64,000 nt of DNA from NCBI RefSeq assembly GCF_004006665.1, contig NZ_QOCL01000012.1:62001-126000 (forward strand). Reading direction: 5' to 3'. The stretch is from Halobacteriovorax sp. HLS. GTDB taxonomy: Bacteria > Bdellovibrionota > Bacteriovoracia > Bacteriovoracales > Bacteriovoracaceae. A program made the translations under genes and the position numbers. Shown in pieces: positions 45,204 to 55,302 of this stretch; position 1 is the stretch's first letter; every line of letters starts with the position of its first letter. The notes under the pieces are model-generated. The model made no database searches and was not told where the DNA came from. It saw only the letters and a program-made list of their open reading frames with translations.

Positions 45204-45616
45204 TCTCTACTTTCTACTTTGATACCAAGCTTTATTAATAATTTAGTGAAAACCCCATCTCCCTTTTTTAGCTTTCCAGTATAGCTTCCGTCATAAATTT
45301 CACCATAACCACACATAGGGGATTTGCTCTTTAGTATTGCTTTCGATGCTCCTGTCATATTGACCATTTTTAAGGCCTCCAAGGCCCCATTCTCATACTT
45401 TTCAGTAACATCAGTACCAGTTGCTGTTATGACCCTATTTTGCTGTATTTCAGCAGGCTCTCGTGGCGTGGAAAGGCCCCCAAGCTGCTCAGGACAAACT
45501 GGAATAGCAATACCGTCTTTTACAAGCTTGACGATATCTTCTTTTTCTTTGCTAGCACAGTCATAGCGGCAATTTAAACCAGCTAAGCAGGCACTTACAA
45601 TGATTTTTTCAGACAT
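45200..45616 (-). CDS. DUF523 family protein
   Basis: 138 residues, starting MSEKIIVSACLAGLNCRYD, the hallmark N-terminus of DUF523, with conserved CPE...G and SPMCGYG motifs rich in Cys. Function in this family is not established. An in-frame ATG at 45658 would add 14 residues, but those bases form the terminator of the upstream gene, and ATG 45616 has AAGGAAA just before it, so I use the shorter form. Confidence 0.88.
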   Translation of the reverse strand: MSEKIIVSACLAGLNCRYDCASKEKEDIVKLVKDGIAIPVCPEQLGGLSTPREPAEIQQNRVITATGTDVTEKYENGALEALKMVNMTGASKAILKSKSPMCGYGEIYDGSYTGKLKKGDGVFTKLLIKLGIKVESRD

Positions 45617-45629
45617 ATCTTTCCTTATC

Positions 45630-45655
45630 AAAAAAAAAGGACCCCTAAGGATCCT
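45630..45655 (-). terminator. Intrinsic terminator of the minus-strand lipoprotein gene
   Basis: On the minus strand AGGATCC, TTAG, GGGTCCT, then eight T (stem 45655-45649 with 45644-45638, one G-U pair). It sits between the lipoprotein stop at 45674 and the DUF523 start. Confidence 0.85.
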
Positions 45656-45673
45656 CATCTTACTTTATTTTAT

Positions 45674-46585
45674 TTATTTAAAATATTCAATGGCCCATGG
45701 AACTTCTAGTCTTTTGATAACTTCATTATCGTAACTTGCTTTCTTTGCAAAGGAAGCTATTCCTCTAGATTTTTCTTTTTGGTACTTCTTAAAAGATTTC
45801 TCGATGGCCATATTTGAGAAGAGTGTTGTCTTATATAATATCTGCATACCTTCTTTATTTGGGCCAAGCTTTTTCTTCGTTTTGATATAGGTAATTAGGT
45901 TCTCGTAAGTATAGTAATTTGCACTTGAACCTGTGTCACATAGCTCACGTATTTCACTACTTGTTTTCTTTACATGAATATTAATTGCTTCTTGAATGCT
46001 TGCTAATACTTCCTGTGAGCTTTTCTTGCTATTTCTTAGAATATCAATAACTCTAGGTTGAGTAGAAGTGCTAGACATCGGTAAAAAGAATTCAGGAAAA
46101 TTGGCAACTTTCGAGTCATCTTCTAAAAGTGAAAGATCAGGAAATGGAACTTTGTAACTAACTTTTGTGACATCCATAGAGTTAGCGTCTTTATAGTTTA
46201 GGTAGCTTGTGTGAAAATTTGGGCAGTGATTAATTGCCTGAGCTGAGTCCGAAGTTGAGTACTTTGAAAACTCTTGGTATTGAGACAATAGAGTAAGAAA
46301 GTAAAGTCTCTTGTTATTATATTGGTTTAATCCTTCGTCTTTTTGGCTTGCTCTCGTTGAAACTGATGCAGGCCCTCTTTTATGATGGCGATCAAACTTA
46401 TAATCGCCAACATTTATATTAGGAACTTGATTACCGTTTTGATTTCTTGATTGATAGCGATTAATCTTTTCGTCAATAGACTCCGGTCGTCTATAGCTAT
46501 AGCCTGATGAACAAGCTGTTATACAACTTAGAGTGGTTGCTACACTTATTACTGAAATGGAAAATTTCTTATCTATTTTCAACAT
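45674..46585 (-). CDS. Lipoprotein of unknown function (303 aa)
   Basis: A lipoprotein signal with lipobox ITAC (Cys25), followed by a Ser/Tyr/Arg-rich linker (about 26-90) and a helical body. Ser at +2 suggests the outer membrane. No domain recognised. I use ATG 46585, with AAGGAG eight bases before it; the GTG at 46594 abuts that site and is unlikely. It lies 116 bases downstream of the subtilisin-like protease gene, with an inverted repeat in the gap, and ends at a strong terminator. Confidence 0.78.
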   Translation of the reverse strand: MLKIDKKFSISVISVATTLSCITACSSGYSYRRPESIDEKINRYQSRNQNGNQVPNINVGDYKFDRHHKRGPASVSTRASQKDEGLNQYNNKRLYFLTLLSQYQEFSKYSTSDSAQAINHCPNFHTSYLNYKDANSMDVTKVSYKVPFPDLSLLEDDSKVANFPEFFLPMSSTSTQPRVIDILRNSKKSSQEVLASIQEAINIHVKKTSSEIRELCDTGSSANYYTYENLITYIKTKKKLGPNKEGMQILYKTTLFSNMAIEKSFKKYQKEKSRGIASFAKKASYDNEVIKRLEVPWAIEYFK

Positions 46586-46665
46586 GGAACTCACTCCTTC
46601 AATTAGATATTCCTATTTATCCTATCGGTAATAGTGGAGTGAATTTTAGATAATCATTTCTAAAG

Positions 46666-46697
46666 ATAGAGTAAAGAAGAATTTTCCATTACTCTAT
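46666..46697. repeat. Perfect inverted repeat just after the protease stop
   Basis: ATAGAGTAA / TTACTCTAT (46666-46674, 46689-46697) with a 14-base loop, four bases past the minus-strand stop at 46702. No T tract follows on the minus strand. Confidence 0.45.
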
Positions 46698-46701
46698 AAT
46701 C

Positions 46702-48069
46702 TCAATTGCTTGGAAGGTCGATAAATAAAGCTTCTTCGTAGCTTTGAACCTCTTTGTCTAGAGGAATTGAAGGCCATTTTCTTATTGCTTTGTTGATTGA
46801 ATTAGTCAGACTATGTCTTTTCATATTTCGAATAGTGTCAAAGACTCTCTCTGGGTAGATAACTCCAGAAGAGCGGCTTTTATCTTTCAAATCTTCTCTT
46901 TTGTCGACTGTCTCAAGAAGTATTCTTCTTAACTGAGTAGGTCCTAAGGAAACCTTTAATTTTTGTGCCAGGCTAAAAGCGATGAGTGAAATATTTGTTA
47001 CAAAAGGGGCCGCTTGAGAAGTTCCATTAATCTTTAAATACTCTTGATAAGGAACGGCACTAGAGATAGCTACTCCAGGAGCAAAGAGGTCTACTGAGTT
47101 TTTCCCATAATTTGAAAAATACGCCATTGTATTTCTTTTGTAAGAAGCGCCAACAGATATTGAGTTACTTGCATTTGCCCCACTTGGGAAGTGAAGGTAT
47201 TCATCAGTATTGAGCTTCTTATTTCCTGCAGAAAATATAAATAGGTTATTTGGATATTTATGAAAAAGTTTTTTTGCAGAAGCATTAAGTTTCGACATGA
47301 AAAGCCTAGCTTCTTTAGTTGCTTCTTCTTTTTTCATTTCTTTTTTAAATTGTTCTTTATAAACATTTGCAATCATCTCTGTTGCACCAGAAAAACTTTG
47401 TCCAAATGAACCATTATAGACAATAACTTTCTTGTGAGCATAGTCTACCGCTAAGCTTAGCTTATTTATTTGCCAAGAATGGTACTTTTGCCAATATTTT
47501 TTTATATGTAATTTCTTTTTGGATAAGCTGTTGGTTTGAATAGGTGAAAAATCCGGAGACTTCGCGACACCCTTTACGGCCTTTCCTAAGTAAACAACTG
47601 GTAGGACTTTAATGTCACTGGCACGTAACTCCTTTGGAAGGTAGTGAGTGTTTATCGCTATCGCACCAACGTGTGTTCCATGAATCCATGAAGTGAGCTC
47701 TTTTCTTCTTTTCTTAAGATCTTGATCTTTTAATAGTAAAGAATAGGTCTTGGACTCTTCATCAGTTATTGTTCCTAAAGACTTCTTTGCCTTTAGTTCA
47801 TAGTATAGCTTTATATCATCAGAGATTTCTAAATCTCTTTTGAAGTCAAAAACCTCATTATTCATATCAATGAAGTTCCATCCTCGAATGTCATCAATAT
47901 ATCCATTTCTATCATCATCACTATTATTTTCTCTTTCTGAAAAATTAATGCTTACGCGAGATTGGAGGTCGCGGTGAGAGTAGTCGATTCCATTATCTAA
48001 AATGGCCGCGCTCAGAGCAAAACAGTTAGAACTCAAGAGAATTAAAAAGGATATGATCGAATTTTTCAT
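46702..48069 (-). CDS. Exported subtilisin-like (S8) serine protease without propeptide
   Basis: 455 residues. Signal peptide about 1-18 (SSNCFA). The catalytic triad motifs are DNGIDYSH (Asp25), HGTHVG (His130) and GTSQAAP (Ser351), with the oxyanion region near NGSFG and AGN. Asp25 lies only a few residues after the signal, leaving no room for the usual I9 propeptide. The Asp-His distance (about 105 residues) contains a charged insertion of about 60 residues compared with subtilisin. I use ATG 48069, where the signal begins; the ATG at 48096 would add nine residues before it. Likely a periplasmic or secreted protease, which in a predator could degrade prey protein (inference). Confidence 0.85.
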   Translation of the reverse strand: MKNSIISFLILLSSNCFALSAAILDNGIDYSHRDLQSRVSINFSERENNSDDDRNGYIDDIRGWNFIDMNNEVFDFKRDLEISDDIKLYYELKAKKSLGTITDEESKTYSLLLKDQDLKKRRKELTSWIHGTHVGAIAINTHYLPKELRASDIKVLPVVYLGKAVKGVAKSPDFSPIQTNSLSKKKLHIKKYWQKYHSWQINKLSLAVDYAHKKVIVYNGSFGQSFSGATEMIANVYKEQFKKEMKKEEATKEARLFMSKLNASAKKLFHKYPNNLFIFSAGNKKLNTDEYLHFPSGANASNSISVGASYKRNTMAYFSNYGKNSVDLFAPGVAISSAVPYQEYLKINGTSQAAPFVTNISLIAFSLAQKLKVSLGPTQLRRILLETVDKREDLKDKSRSSGVIYPERVFDTIRNMKRHSLTNSINKAIRKWPSIPLDKEVQSYEEALFIDLPSN

Positions 48070-48131
48070 TATCGCAATATGGCCTTTATTACACATTAAG
48101 TCATTTTGCGAAACGTTAAGTGATTGATAGT

Positions 48132-49115
48132 TTATATATTCAAGTCGTTAAGAGTACAAACGACTGGATAGTGATCAGATGGAAGTTGATAGCGCTCATA
48201 TATTGAGGTTGGCCTAGGAAGAGGAGCGCCGTAGTCGTTCTTGTAATTATAAATTCCGCTTTCTTTGGGCCTAACTTTATGATGAAGGGATTTAGGTAAG
48301 AATATATAGTCTAATTGTAATGACAGGTCTTTACCGGATTTTTCAAAAATATGAATACTTACTCTATTTTCTTGAGGTTCATTGATAATTTCTAGAGTAT
48401 CTAAAAGATCATCCTGTTCATAAATCTTCTTAAACTCTACATCATGATTATTTAGAGAGGCATTGCCGTTAAAATCGCCCAGAAGAATAATTGGTACTTC
48501 TCCATTATATCTCTTGTTTAAAATATTATAGGTTGAGACTAAATGTTCAAGCTCCGCTTTTCGTCTGAGTTTTCCACCAAAATCAATTCCTTCTTTATCA
48601 AGGTGACTCTTTAGGTGAACCCCTAAGAGAATTAGAGAAGGTACCTCACTGTCATTTGAATAAAGCCTTAGTTCAGCTATATCTCTAGATGGATAGTGAG
48701 AATTATATAAGGGAGGAAGTTGTTGACTAATGAGATGCTGATTTTCTTTTTCTTCATGAGGGTAGAGAAAGCCTAGCTCGCGGTTTTTGTGAGTATAATG
48801 TCTGCACTCAACTGGAAGGTCTTTTTTTATCAAGTAGGCGAGCTCGATGCCTCTATCTGAATTGCCTGGAATTAAAGAGTAATGATATTTATCTTCAAGA
48901 TGTTTATCCACAAAGTTCTTTAGCGAGTCAATGCCACCAACTTCACATAGGAAAATGATTTCCGCGTTAATATCTAGTATAGCTTCGGCAACTTTTTTAA
49001 CTTTCTCACTCGATTTTTCATACTTATATAACTTGTAACATTCCTGGTTCGAGTAAGGCGGAATAAAAAGGTTTTCAACATTATAGGAACAGATTGAAAA
49101 TTTTGAATATTTCAA
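48132..49115 (-). CDS. Endonuclease/exonuclease/phosphatase-fold protein
   Basis: 327 residues. The fold's motifs are seen in order: CSYNVENLF near 9-17, FLCEVGG (catalytic Glu), GVHLKSHLDKE, LLGDFNGNAS and the final PSDHYPVV. The GDFN and SDH motifs belong to DNase I-like hydrolases. There is no signal peptide, and the start overlaps the upstream exported-protein gene by four bases, so the two are coupled. The substrate (nucleic acid or phosphoester) cannot be decided. Confidence 0.83.
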   Translation of the reverse strand: MKYSKFSICSYNVENLFIPPYSNQECYKLYKYEKSSEKVKKVAEAILDINAEIIFLCEVGGIDSLKNFVDKHLEDKYHYSLIPGNSDRGIELAYLIKKDLPVECRHYTHKNRELGFLYPHEEKENQHLISQQLPPLYNSHYPSRDIAELRLYSNDSEVPSLILLGVHLKSHLDKEGIDFGGKLRRKAELEHLVSTYNILNKRYNGEVPIILLGDFNGNASLNNHDVEFKKIYEQDDLLDTLEIINEPQENRVSIHIFEKSGKDLSLQLDYIFLPKSLHHKVRPKESGIYNYKNDYGAPLPRPTSIYERYQLPSDHYPVVCTLNDLNI

Positions 49116-49837
49116 TTACAACTCCATCCAAGGGCCATTACTTGATACGAGTTAGTCGAGATATTCCAAATTTGTTTGCAGAAGTGACCAAGGTAGAGAT
49201 TAGGTGGATTAAAGCTTGCTGCGAAAGCTTCATCAAGCTCCTTAGGGCACGTAACTTCTCCAGGAAGTTTGGTAGGAGTGGGTGTTTTGATAATATTCAG
49301 CTTACCTGATCTTTTAATCTCTAGTGTATAATAAAGTCCTTCATTTTCTTGAATATAGAAAACAGAGTCTTTACTCAGTAAAACAGGTGCGTCACTCCTC
49401 AGTAGAGGGACACTAACAATTCTACCTTTTCCTTCTAAGATTAGTCCTTTAGGCACGATCACTTCTTCGGTTTTATTTAGTAAATCAGAGAAGTCTTTGG
49501 CGAAGGTATCGACGTAGGTAATCCTGGGTTTTTCTTCGTGATTGTGATTCTTACAAGAAGAGTCCCATATGATATAGCTAGAGTTTGCTTCGGCCTTATT
49601 TAGTCCCCATATTGAAACTGGAGCACCAAAGCTTGATGCAAAACTCTGTAATTTTCTTAATTTATTCTTCTGTGTGCTCTTGGCTATCTCAACCCATTGT
49701 TGATGAATAAGGCCCATCTTCTTTGAACATTTAGAGTTCTCGGGACAGCCAAGATTTTCGTGGATCGCCATATGAGGAAGGAATTCCTTTTCAGCGTATA
49801 TGTTGAGTATGAATAGAAAGCAGATAATAAATTTCAT
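49112..49837 (-). CDS. Exported protein of unknown function (241 aa)
   Basis: Signal peptide about 1-15 (ILNIYA). The mature protein has Cys pairs (CPENSKC and later Cys) and a Trp-rich middle, and ends GWSCN. No family recognised. Its end overlaps the start of the endonuclease/phosphatase-fold gene by four bases, so a shared process such as handling of external nucleic acid is possible but unsupported. Confidence 0.68.
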   Translation of the reverse strand: MKFIICFLFILNIYAEKEFLPHMAIHENLGCPENSKCSKKMGLIHQQWVEIAKSTQKNKLRKLQSFASSFGAPVSIWGLNKAEANSSYIIWDSSCKNHNHEEKPRITYVDTFAKDFSDLLNKTEEVIVPKGLILEGKGRIVSVPLLRSDAPVLLSKDSVFYIQENEGLYYTLEIKRSGKLNIIKTPTPTKLPGEVTCPKELDEAFAASFNPPNLYLGHFCKQIWNISTNSYQVMALGWSCN

Positions 49838-49895
49838 TATCTAAAATTTTATCTATTATAAAGGGGAGAGTCTATCAAAAAAAACAATAGTTTAA

Positions 49896-52800
49896 CTAAT
49901 CGCAGTAAACGTGATTATTCCATCTATACCCATCTAAGAATCTAACAAAGCCAGTATCGTTAGCATCGTCATAATCCTGATTAGAGTCAACGATAGACCA
50001 CATTTTACTATCTTCTAGATCACCATTTTGGAAATAGTTTCCAGTATTTGGCTCCGCGTAGAAGTAACCAAAAGCAGCTCCACCTCTAACTGCACCAGAT
50101 TCACAATAAGCCGCTCCTAGCGCCTTAACTTTTCCAACAGCTGAGTTGTTCATCTTTATTTCACCAGTCTCAGGAACGAAGTCAGTTTCTAATAAACCAC
50201 CACCTGGTTGATCATCTCCCATACCATCTCCAGATACATACTTATTAAAGTAAACATGTAGGTCTGTACCTCTTGGAAGTTTACAAGTCCTCTTGGCGTC
50301 TGGATTACCATTTGATGAGTCTGGATCCGGAGCATAACCTGAACAGCAAAGTCCAGCATCTTCCGTTTCTTGACCAAGATTTAAGCAACACATAAACTCT
50401 GAATCAGACCAAATTCTCGAACGGGCAATCCCATCAGCGTGAGTAACTCTCGTATTTTGTGTTCCAGTATATTCTCCACCATCTAGAGCTGCCGTTGGAC
50501 CATTTTCGTAGATATTATCATATCCTTTTCCAGAGTTTGTAGGGTAGTCAAACCATTTAGCATCACTTGCTACCTGAGCAGCTGTAGTAACACCTTCATA
50601 GACTCCTGGGATCGTTTCATTTCTGTCATTATTACAATAGATCGGTTCAAAGTAGATTTGAGGAATTCCAAGAAGCTCAAGTTTTGCGAGCTTCTTAAGA
50701 TAGAATAAGTCATTACCTGGTTCAGTAGCAAGTCCTTGACTCTGTCTTTGAAAATCAATTTCAATACCACCGTAAGTAAAATCATCTGTCTTATCTAGAG
50801 GAGTCGCTAGCCCTGGGTCATTTGTTGCAGCTTCTTCAGTAGAAGAAACTTTTAAAATGATTTTTCCATCTCTAAGTTCAAGACACCAGGTATCTTCTAC
50901 TGGCCAATTTGGAAAAGATGCACCAGCGCTACAAGCAAGGTTTGTTGCAGCTGTAATACCAAAACCTGCTGTTTCATGAGGTACTGCTCCTCTATATGTT
51001 TCTCCACCGTCAGTAATTTTAATGACTCTGATCGCTTTAAGTCCAACGCTTGTAATCACTCCCGCTGTATCTTGAGCAGAGATATAAGATGGAAGAATCA
51101 TAGAGATAAACTCCTGATCAAAATTTGGTGACGCCATATAGTTGAAAGGACCAGTTGAGGCAAATGAACTCGCTTTTTGAAATGGAGTAGGTACAAATGG
51201 TTTATTTACACTCAAAGTATTAACCTGTAGTAAAGTTCCCGAAGTAGGGTCTTCGTCCGGTAGCGTGGAAAGAGTTAGTAAACCAGTTGCCTCGTTAGTA
51301 GGTGCTTCAATTTCAAATCCAGTAGATTTAATAATTGCATTTTGAATACAACCATTATTATCAGCAGGAGCTGCACAAAGCCTAGAGTACTCACTGTAGT
51401 AAGTACCACTTTCTAAATTTAACTCAGCTTCTGGGTCAGTTATAAATGGTAACTTAGACTTAGTGTTAAGGCAGGCAAAGTCTGTTGGATTTAAGCTTAA
51501 TCTATTTTTTTGTGTCCAATCATTTGTACCATCGGCAAACTTTCTAACCCATCCTCTTCCGCAACAGGTTCTTTGGGCAGTCTCATTCATTGTAGTCCAT
51601 TGAAATCTTGAGTTTGGTGTGGTTGCATTGTATCCAACCTGTCTCTCGAGAACCTTTGGAGTGTTATAAGACTGCGAAAGTGTACTAACAGGTATAAAAC
51701 TTGAGCCGAAGTTCTCATGGTTTACGACTGAATATCTAGAGTATCTTCCATCTGTTGAAGGAGTAATTCCTGTATCAAATGGATTTGCATTTAGATTAGG
51801 GGAGCCAGATATGCTTGGACTAACAATTGTACTAGTAGTTTGAGTGAACATTGTTAAAGTTTTTCCAGTCTCTCTACAGCATCTATTTTGAGACATATCG
51901 TAACTATCAAAACTGTCACTTGTAAAAGATGGCTTAGGTTGTCCCTGTCCGCATACAAGATATTCTTGCCAATACTTATGCTCTGCCTCTGTTCCTCCAA
52001 AATATGACTGATCATAGAATAGGGCCATTTGAGCATGTAGCTTGTTTGGACCACAGTCTAGATCTGTCTGACAGTAAGATCCAGCTTTTCTAAGGCAAGC
52101 ATCTTTAGCAATTTTTGGTTGAAGTAGGTCTGCTAGAACTGCTACTGGGTCTGATTCAATTTCAAAGAAAACAGACTTCTCTGTACCACCAATATCTGAT
52201 ATAGCAGCTCCTCCACACATATTTTGGATTCGTGTTTGTTGAGTTGAAGGATTTTCAACGATATTTCCATAAGTATCGAATACAGGACAGGCGCGAGTTC
52301 TACTGCCATAGTCAGTATCTGAGCTATCGCAAGATGAAATTTGATTAATATAATCAGCTCTTCCATTAGTGTCTTTAGCTGTTTGCATATCGGTTTGAAG
52401 GACTTGGCTAATATCTTTACCAGGCTTACAAAGTCCTAGTGAATTAACATCTAGTCCTGCATAAAGGGCAGCGTTATTTTTAATTTGATCTATAATTGTA
52501 GATTGTGGAGCCTGTGAATCATCAACAGAAGTCGTTCCGTCTGTATTCACCTTCAAGGTCGACTCTAGAGATCTCGCTTCAGATCCAGCGAGATAGTCCT
52601 TCGGTCTTCCTAAAACATCAGCTTCTTGACCATAGAGAATATTTGATATCTGGCTAGGGGTACGTACAATCTCAGAGTTAAACTCGTCTTCTTGTAGTTG
52701 AGCACAGTAGAAGTTTGGTGCACATTGAAAGAGCTTTTGTTGTTGAGTAGAGGTTATTGAACTTGGATTTGTTGAGCAAAGAGAACCAATCCCTCTGTAG

Positions 52801-55046
52801 ACACATCTATTCTTCGTAGTTGATGCTCTTGCTCCAGTGATGATCTCAGAAAAGTTTAGAGATTCTTTTTCTTCATTAACTTTTTCATTTGCATTAATGT
52901 CATGAACTGGCCACTTTGATTTGTGTTGAGAAATATCTGCACACCTATATTCCCATCCAAGTTTTTGAATACAATCTGAATCAACTGAACACAGATGGTT
53001 TTCTTGACAAGAGCCACCTTGATTTTGTCTAGAGTCTGTAATTGCTAGGGAAGGGTCATAGTCGTAGTCTGCTGCTGTTCCTCCACCTTGGTCAGTAACA
53101 ACATTTACGAGTAAGTCTGTTTTATCTGCGAGGTCAGCAAATGGAGCATTTATAGCGAGGTATAACTTTTCGGAAGTAGAAGTAATCCTTCTTCCCTTGC
53201 CAATCGCAAACCAATTAACGCCATTGAATGAACCAATGAGTGCTCCTTGATTAAATCCAAACCAATCTCTTTGATATCCGTTTATATATAGTGCGGCCTG
53301 AGTTTGTAATCTGTTCTGTCTTTGGGCCTGTAGGTTAGCACCTTTCATATGAGTTAGAGGAATCATTGTCGGAGGTAACCAGCAAGCTCTTCCAAAAATA
53401 GTATCTTCATAGTTTCCATTAGTAAGGTTATTACCATAGGTATCTCTAGAAGTAGTGTAGCCTGAACTTTGAAGACCAGTTCCATTGTAAGAGCTTGGTC
53501 TTGATTTAAATGTCGTAAACCAAGCATCGTCTGCACATTGAGGGCAAGGTGTGTAGTAACCTGTATTAACGGTTATGACATAGGTTTGATCGAAATCAAC
53601 TTTAAGCATCTTTGCTGGAGCGGCCGTCGAAAGATTTAGATTTACTGAACCTAATACAGCATTCATACTAAACTGAGTCTTTGCTGGATCGGCCTTACTT
53701 ACTACATCTGTATAACTAAAAACTTGTCCTTCTTGTAATGTCGACTTGTCTTTAATATCTGCGACATCATCCCAGAGAACACCATTTGTGTCATAGAATC
53801 TGTGAGGGATTGATCTCACTGAAACTGGAGTGTTCAAGTACTGAGTAGGTGCCGGTGATGAAGGTGGTTGTGGTATATCACAAACTATTTCTTTAATATT
53901 ATCAAATTCATCTAAGATAGGTTTTAATCCATAGTCAGGACATTTTATCAATCGATCATCTCCTACGGCATCACACCCACATTTATCCCAAACATCATCT
54001 CTGATAATTTCGTACGCAGCTGTATCAAATGTTGCTTCACAGGCACTGTAGTCAGGCGTTTCAAGCTTTACACCCTCAAGACAATTATATTGCTTTAACA
54101 GAGCTTGGAATCTCTCATCTGCTCCCACTGCAGGATCATCAGGAGTGGTGATTGGAGGAGTAGGTCTAACAATATTTGGGCAAACAAAGTATAAGTCTGG
54201 CCACTTTAAAAAGTTTAGTGGGTCATTAGCAATTTCAGCTTGCGACTGGATATACTCAGCACTTGATTGATTAACATTTGGTTTTGTTGCTGCATCTTTA
54301 ACGCATTGACCATTCAGACAACAGTCGAACCCCTTTGCATTACACTCTGTATTTGAACAAGTTCCAACAGGGTCTGTTGCAAGATTAGCGGGGTTGATTG
54401 CTAAATTAAGTCCTTTAGTTAGTGAAGTCGTACTATCAACAATAGTGCTATCTGAAATAGAACCAAGTTCTAACTTATATAGAGCGATATTTGTTGATGT
54501 GAATGTATTGTAACAATTAGTACATAAATCACTAGGTGAGTAGGCCGGATTTACTACTGTTGGATCTTCATTTCCAGCAGAAGTATAGAGCTTAACTGAG
54601 CCTGAACATTGTGAAGAGTTAATGGAGTTTTCTATAAAATCAACTCTTAGTAATCTTTCTTTAGTGTTGGTTGAGAAATTAGTTATAGAGATAGGAACAG
54701 CTCTAACTTTTAGCATATTCTTTGTAGTACCGACATTATAAGAAAATGCCATACAGTATTGATTATTATAATTACTATTTTGATCAAGGTAGTCGTGAAT
54801 AGAGCTACCTCTAACATAGGCAACAGTTTGAATATCTTGATTAATGGTTACAATTCCTTCAATCTTTTGACCATTGAAGTACCAGTATAATTCAGTAGTA
54901 TCAGTTGGAGCTGACGTTTCCGCACCCGAACTTGCAGAAGCAGAATTCGATGATCTTCTCTTAGTGCTAGTTCCTTGTTCAACACAAGAAAAAAGTGTTA
55001 CTGAAAAAATCAAAATGAATATTTTTAAAAATCCGTTTTTAAGCAT
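49896..55046 (-). CDS. Giant Cys-rich lipoprotein (1716 aa)
   Basis: A lipoprotein signal (FSVTLFSC, Cys21) is followed by a Ser/Thr-rich linker (about 22-50) and a very long exported body. It contains about a dozen Cys clusters, including several CC pairs (FDCCLNGQC, NRCCRE, RTCCGRG, FMCCLN, GLCCSG), so it should be heavily disulfide-bonded in the periplasm or on the surface. Ends in HVYCD. No known domain is recognised. I use ATG 55046 with AGGAGA 11 bases before it; the GTG at 55070 precedes that site. The 725-residue exported protein lies upstream on the same strand, about 256 bases away with a hairpin between them. Confidence 0.8.
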   Translation of the reverse strand: MLKNGFLKIFILIFSVTLFSCVEQGTSTKRRSSNSASASSGAETSAPTDTTELYWYFNGQKIEGIVTINQDIQTVAYVRGSSIHDYLDQNSNYNNQYCMAFSYNVGTTKNMLKVRAVPISITNFSTNTKERLLRVDFIENSINSSQCSGSVKLYTSAGNEDPTVVNPAYSPSDLCTNCYNTFTSTNIALYKLELGSISDSTIVDSTTSLTKGLNLAINPANLATDPVGTCSNTECNAKGFDCCLNGQCVKDAATKPNVNQSSAEYIQSQAEIANDPLNFLKWPDLYFVCPNIVRPTPPITTPDDPAVGADERFQALLKQYNCLEGVKLETPDYSACEATFDTAAYEIIRDDVWDKCGCDAVGDDRLIKCPDYGLKPILDEFDNIKEIVCDIPQPPSSPAPTQYLNTPVSVRSIPHRFYDTNGVLWDDVADIKDKSTLQEGQVFSYTDVVSKADPAKTQFSMNAVLGSVNLNLSTAAPAKMLKVDFDQTYVITVNTGYYTPCPQCADDAWFTTFKSRPSSYNGTGLQSSGYTTSRDTYGNNLTNGNYEDTIFGRACWLPPTMIPLTHMKGANLQAQRQNRLQTQAALYINGYQRDWFGFNQGALIGSFNGVNWFAIGKGRRITSTSEKLYLAINAPFADLADKTDLLVNVVTDQGGGTAADYDYDPSLAITDSRQNQGGSCQENHLCSVDSDCIQKLGWEYRCADISQHKSKWPVHDINANEKVNEEKESLNFSEIITGARASTTKNRCVYRGIGSLCSTNPSSITSTQQQKLFQCAPNFYCAQLQEDEFNSEIVRTPSQISNILYGQEADVLGRPKDYLAGSEARSLESTLKVNTDGTTSVDDSQAPQSTIIDQIKNNAALYAGLDVNSLGLCKPGKDISQVLQTDMQTAKDTNGRADYINQISSCDSSDTDYGSRTRACPVFDTYGNIVENPSTQQTRIQNMCGGAAISDIGGTEKSVFFEIESDPVAVLADLLQPKIAKDACLRKAGSYCQTDLDCGPNKLHAQMALFYDQSYFGGTEAEHKYWQEYLVCGQGQPKPSFTSDSFDSYDMSQNRCCRETGKTLTMFTQTTSTIVSPSISGSPNLNANPFDTGITPSTDGRYSRYSVVNHENFGSSFIPVSTLSQSYNTPKVLERQVGYNATTPNSRFQWTTMNETAQRTCCGRGWVRKFADGTNDWTQKNRLSLNPTDFACLNTKSKLPFITDPEAELNLESGTYYSEYSRLCAAPADNNGCIQNAIIKSTGFEIEAPTNEATGLLTLSTLPDEDPTSGTLLQVNTLSVNKPFVPTPFQKASSFASTGPFNYMASPNFDQEFISMILPSYISAQDTAGVITSVGLKAIRVIKITDGGETYRGAVPHETAGFGITAATNLACSAGASFPNWPVEDTWCLELRDGKIILKVSSTEEAATNDPGLATPLDKTDDFTYGGIEIDFQRQSQGLATEPGNDLFYLKKLAKLELLGIPQIYFEPIYCNNDRNETIPGVYEGVTTAAQVASDAKWFDYPTNSGKGYDNIYENGPTAALDGGEYTGTQNTRVTHADGIARSRIWSDSEFMCCLNLGQETEDAGLCCSGYAPDPDSSNGNPDAKRTCKLPRGTDLHVYFNKYVSGDGMGDDQPGGGLLETDFVPETGEIKMNNSAVGKVKALGAAYCESGAVRGGAAFGYFYAEPNTGNYFQNGDLEDSKMWSIVDSNQDYDDANDTGFVRFLDGYRWNNHVYCD

Positions 55047-55253
55047 TTTATTAGTATTCTCCTGATTCACTAATCGGGTATTTAGAAGTGATTCATAAAT
55101 TTTGACCTCAGAAATATTGAGGCGGAAAAATAATCTTCTCTATCTATTTTAAGGTGAAACCATTGTGTTTTAGTCAAATAATAGCAGGATTATAGTAGGT
55201 CCCTAATTGGTTGATACTAAAAGGTTTTTGAGTAGTATTTGGTGACAGAGAAA

Positions 55254-55300
55254 ATTGACTAAATTTGGCGCCTAAAAAAACGCCAACTTTCTTAGTCAAT
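55254..55300 (-). terminator. Two-part inverted repeat after the 725-residue protein gene
   Basis: Outer arms ATTGACTAA / TTAGTCAAT (55254-55262, 55292-55300) enclose inner arms TTGGCG / CGCCAA (55265-55270, 55281-55286). On the minus strand only four T follow, so it is a terminator candidate, not a certain one. The rest of 55047-55302 has no gene. Confidence 0.5.
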
Positions 55301-55302
55301 TA

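Noticed and set aside
45616-45658. Longer start of the DUF523 gene at 45658
   Set aside because: The extra 14 codons are the terminator hairpin of the upstream lipoprotein gene. The family N-terminus begins at 45616.
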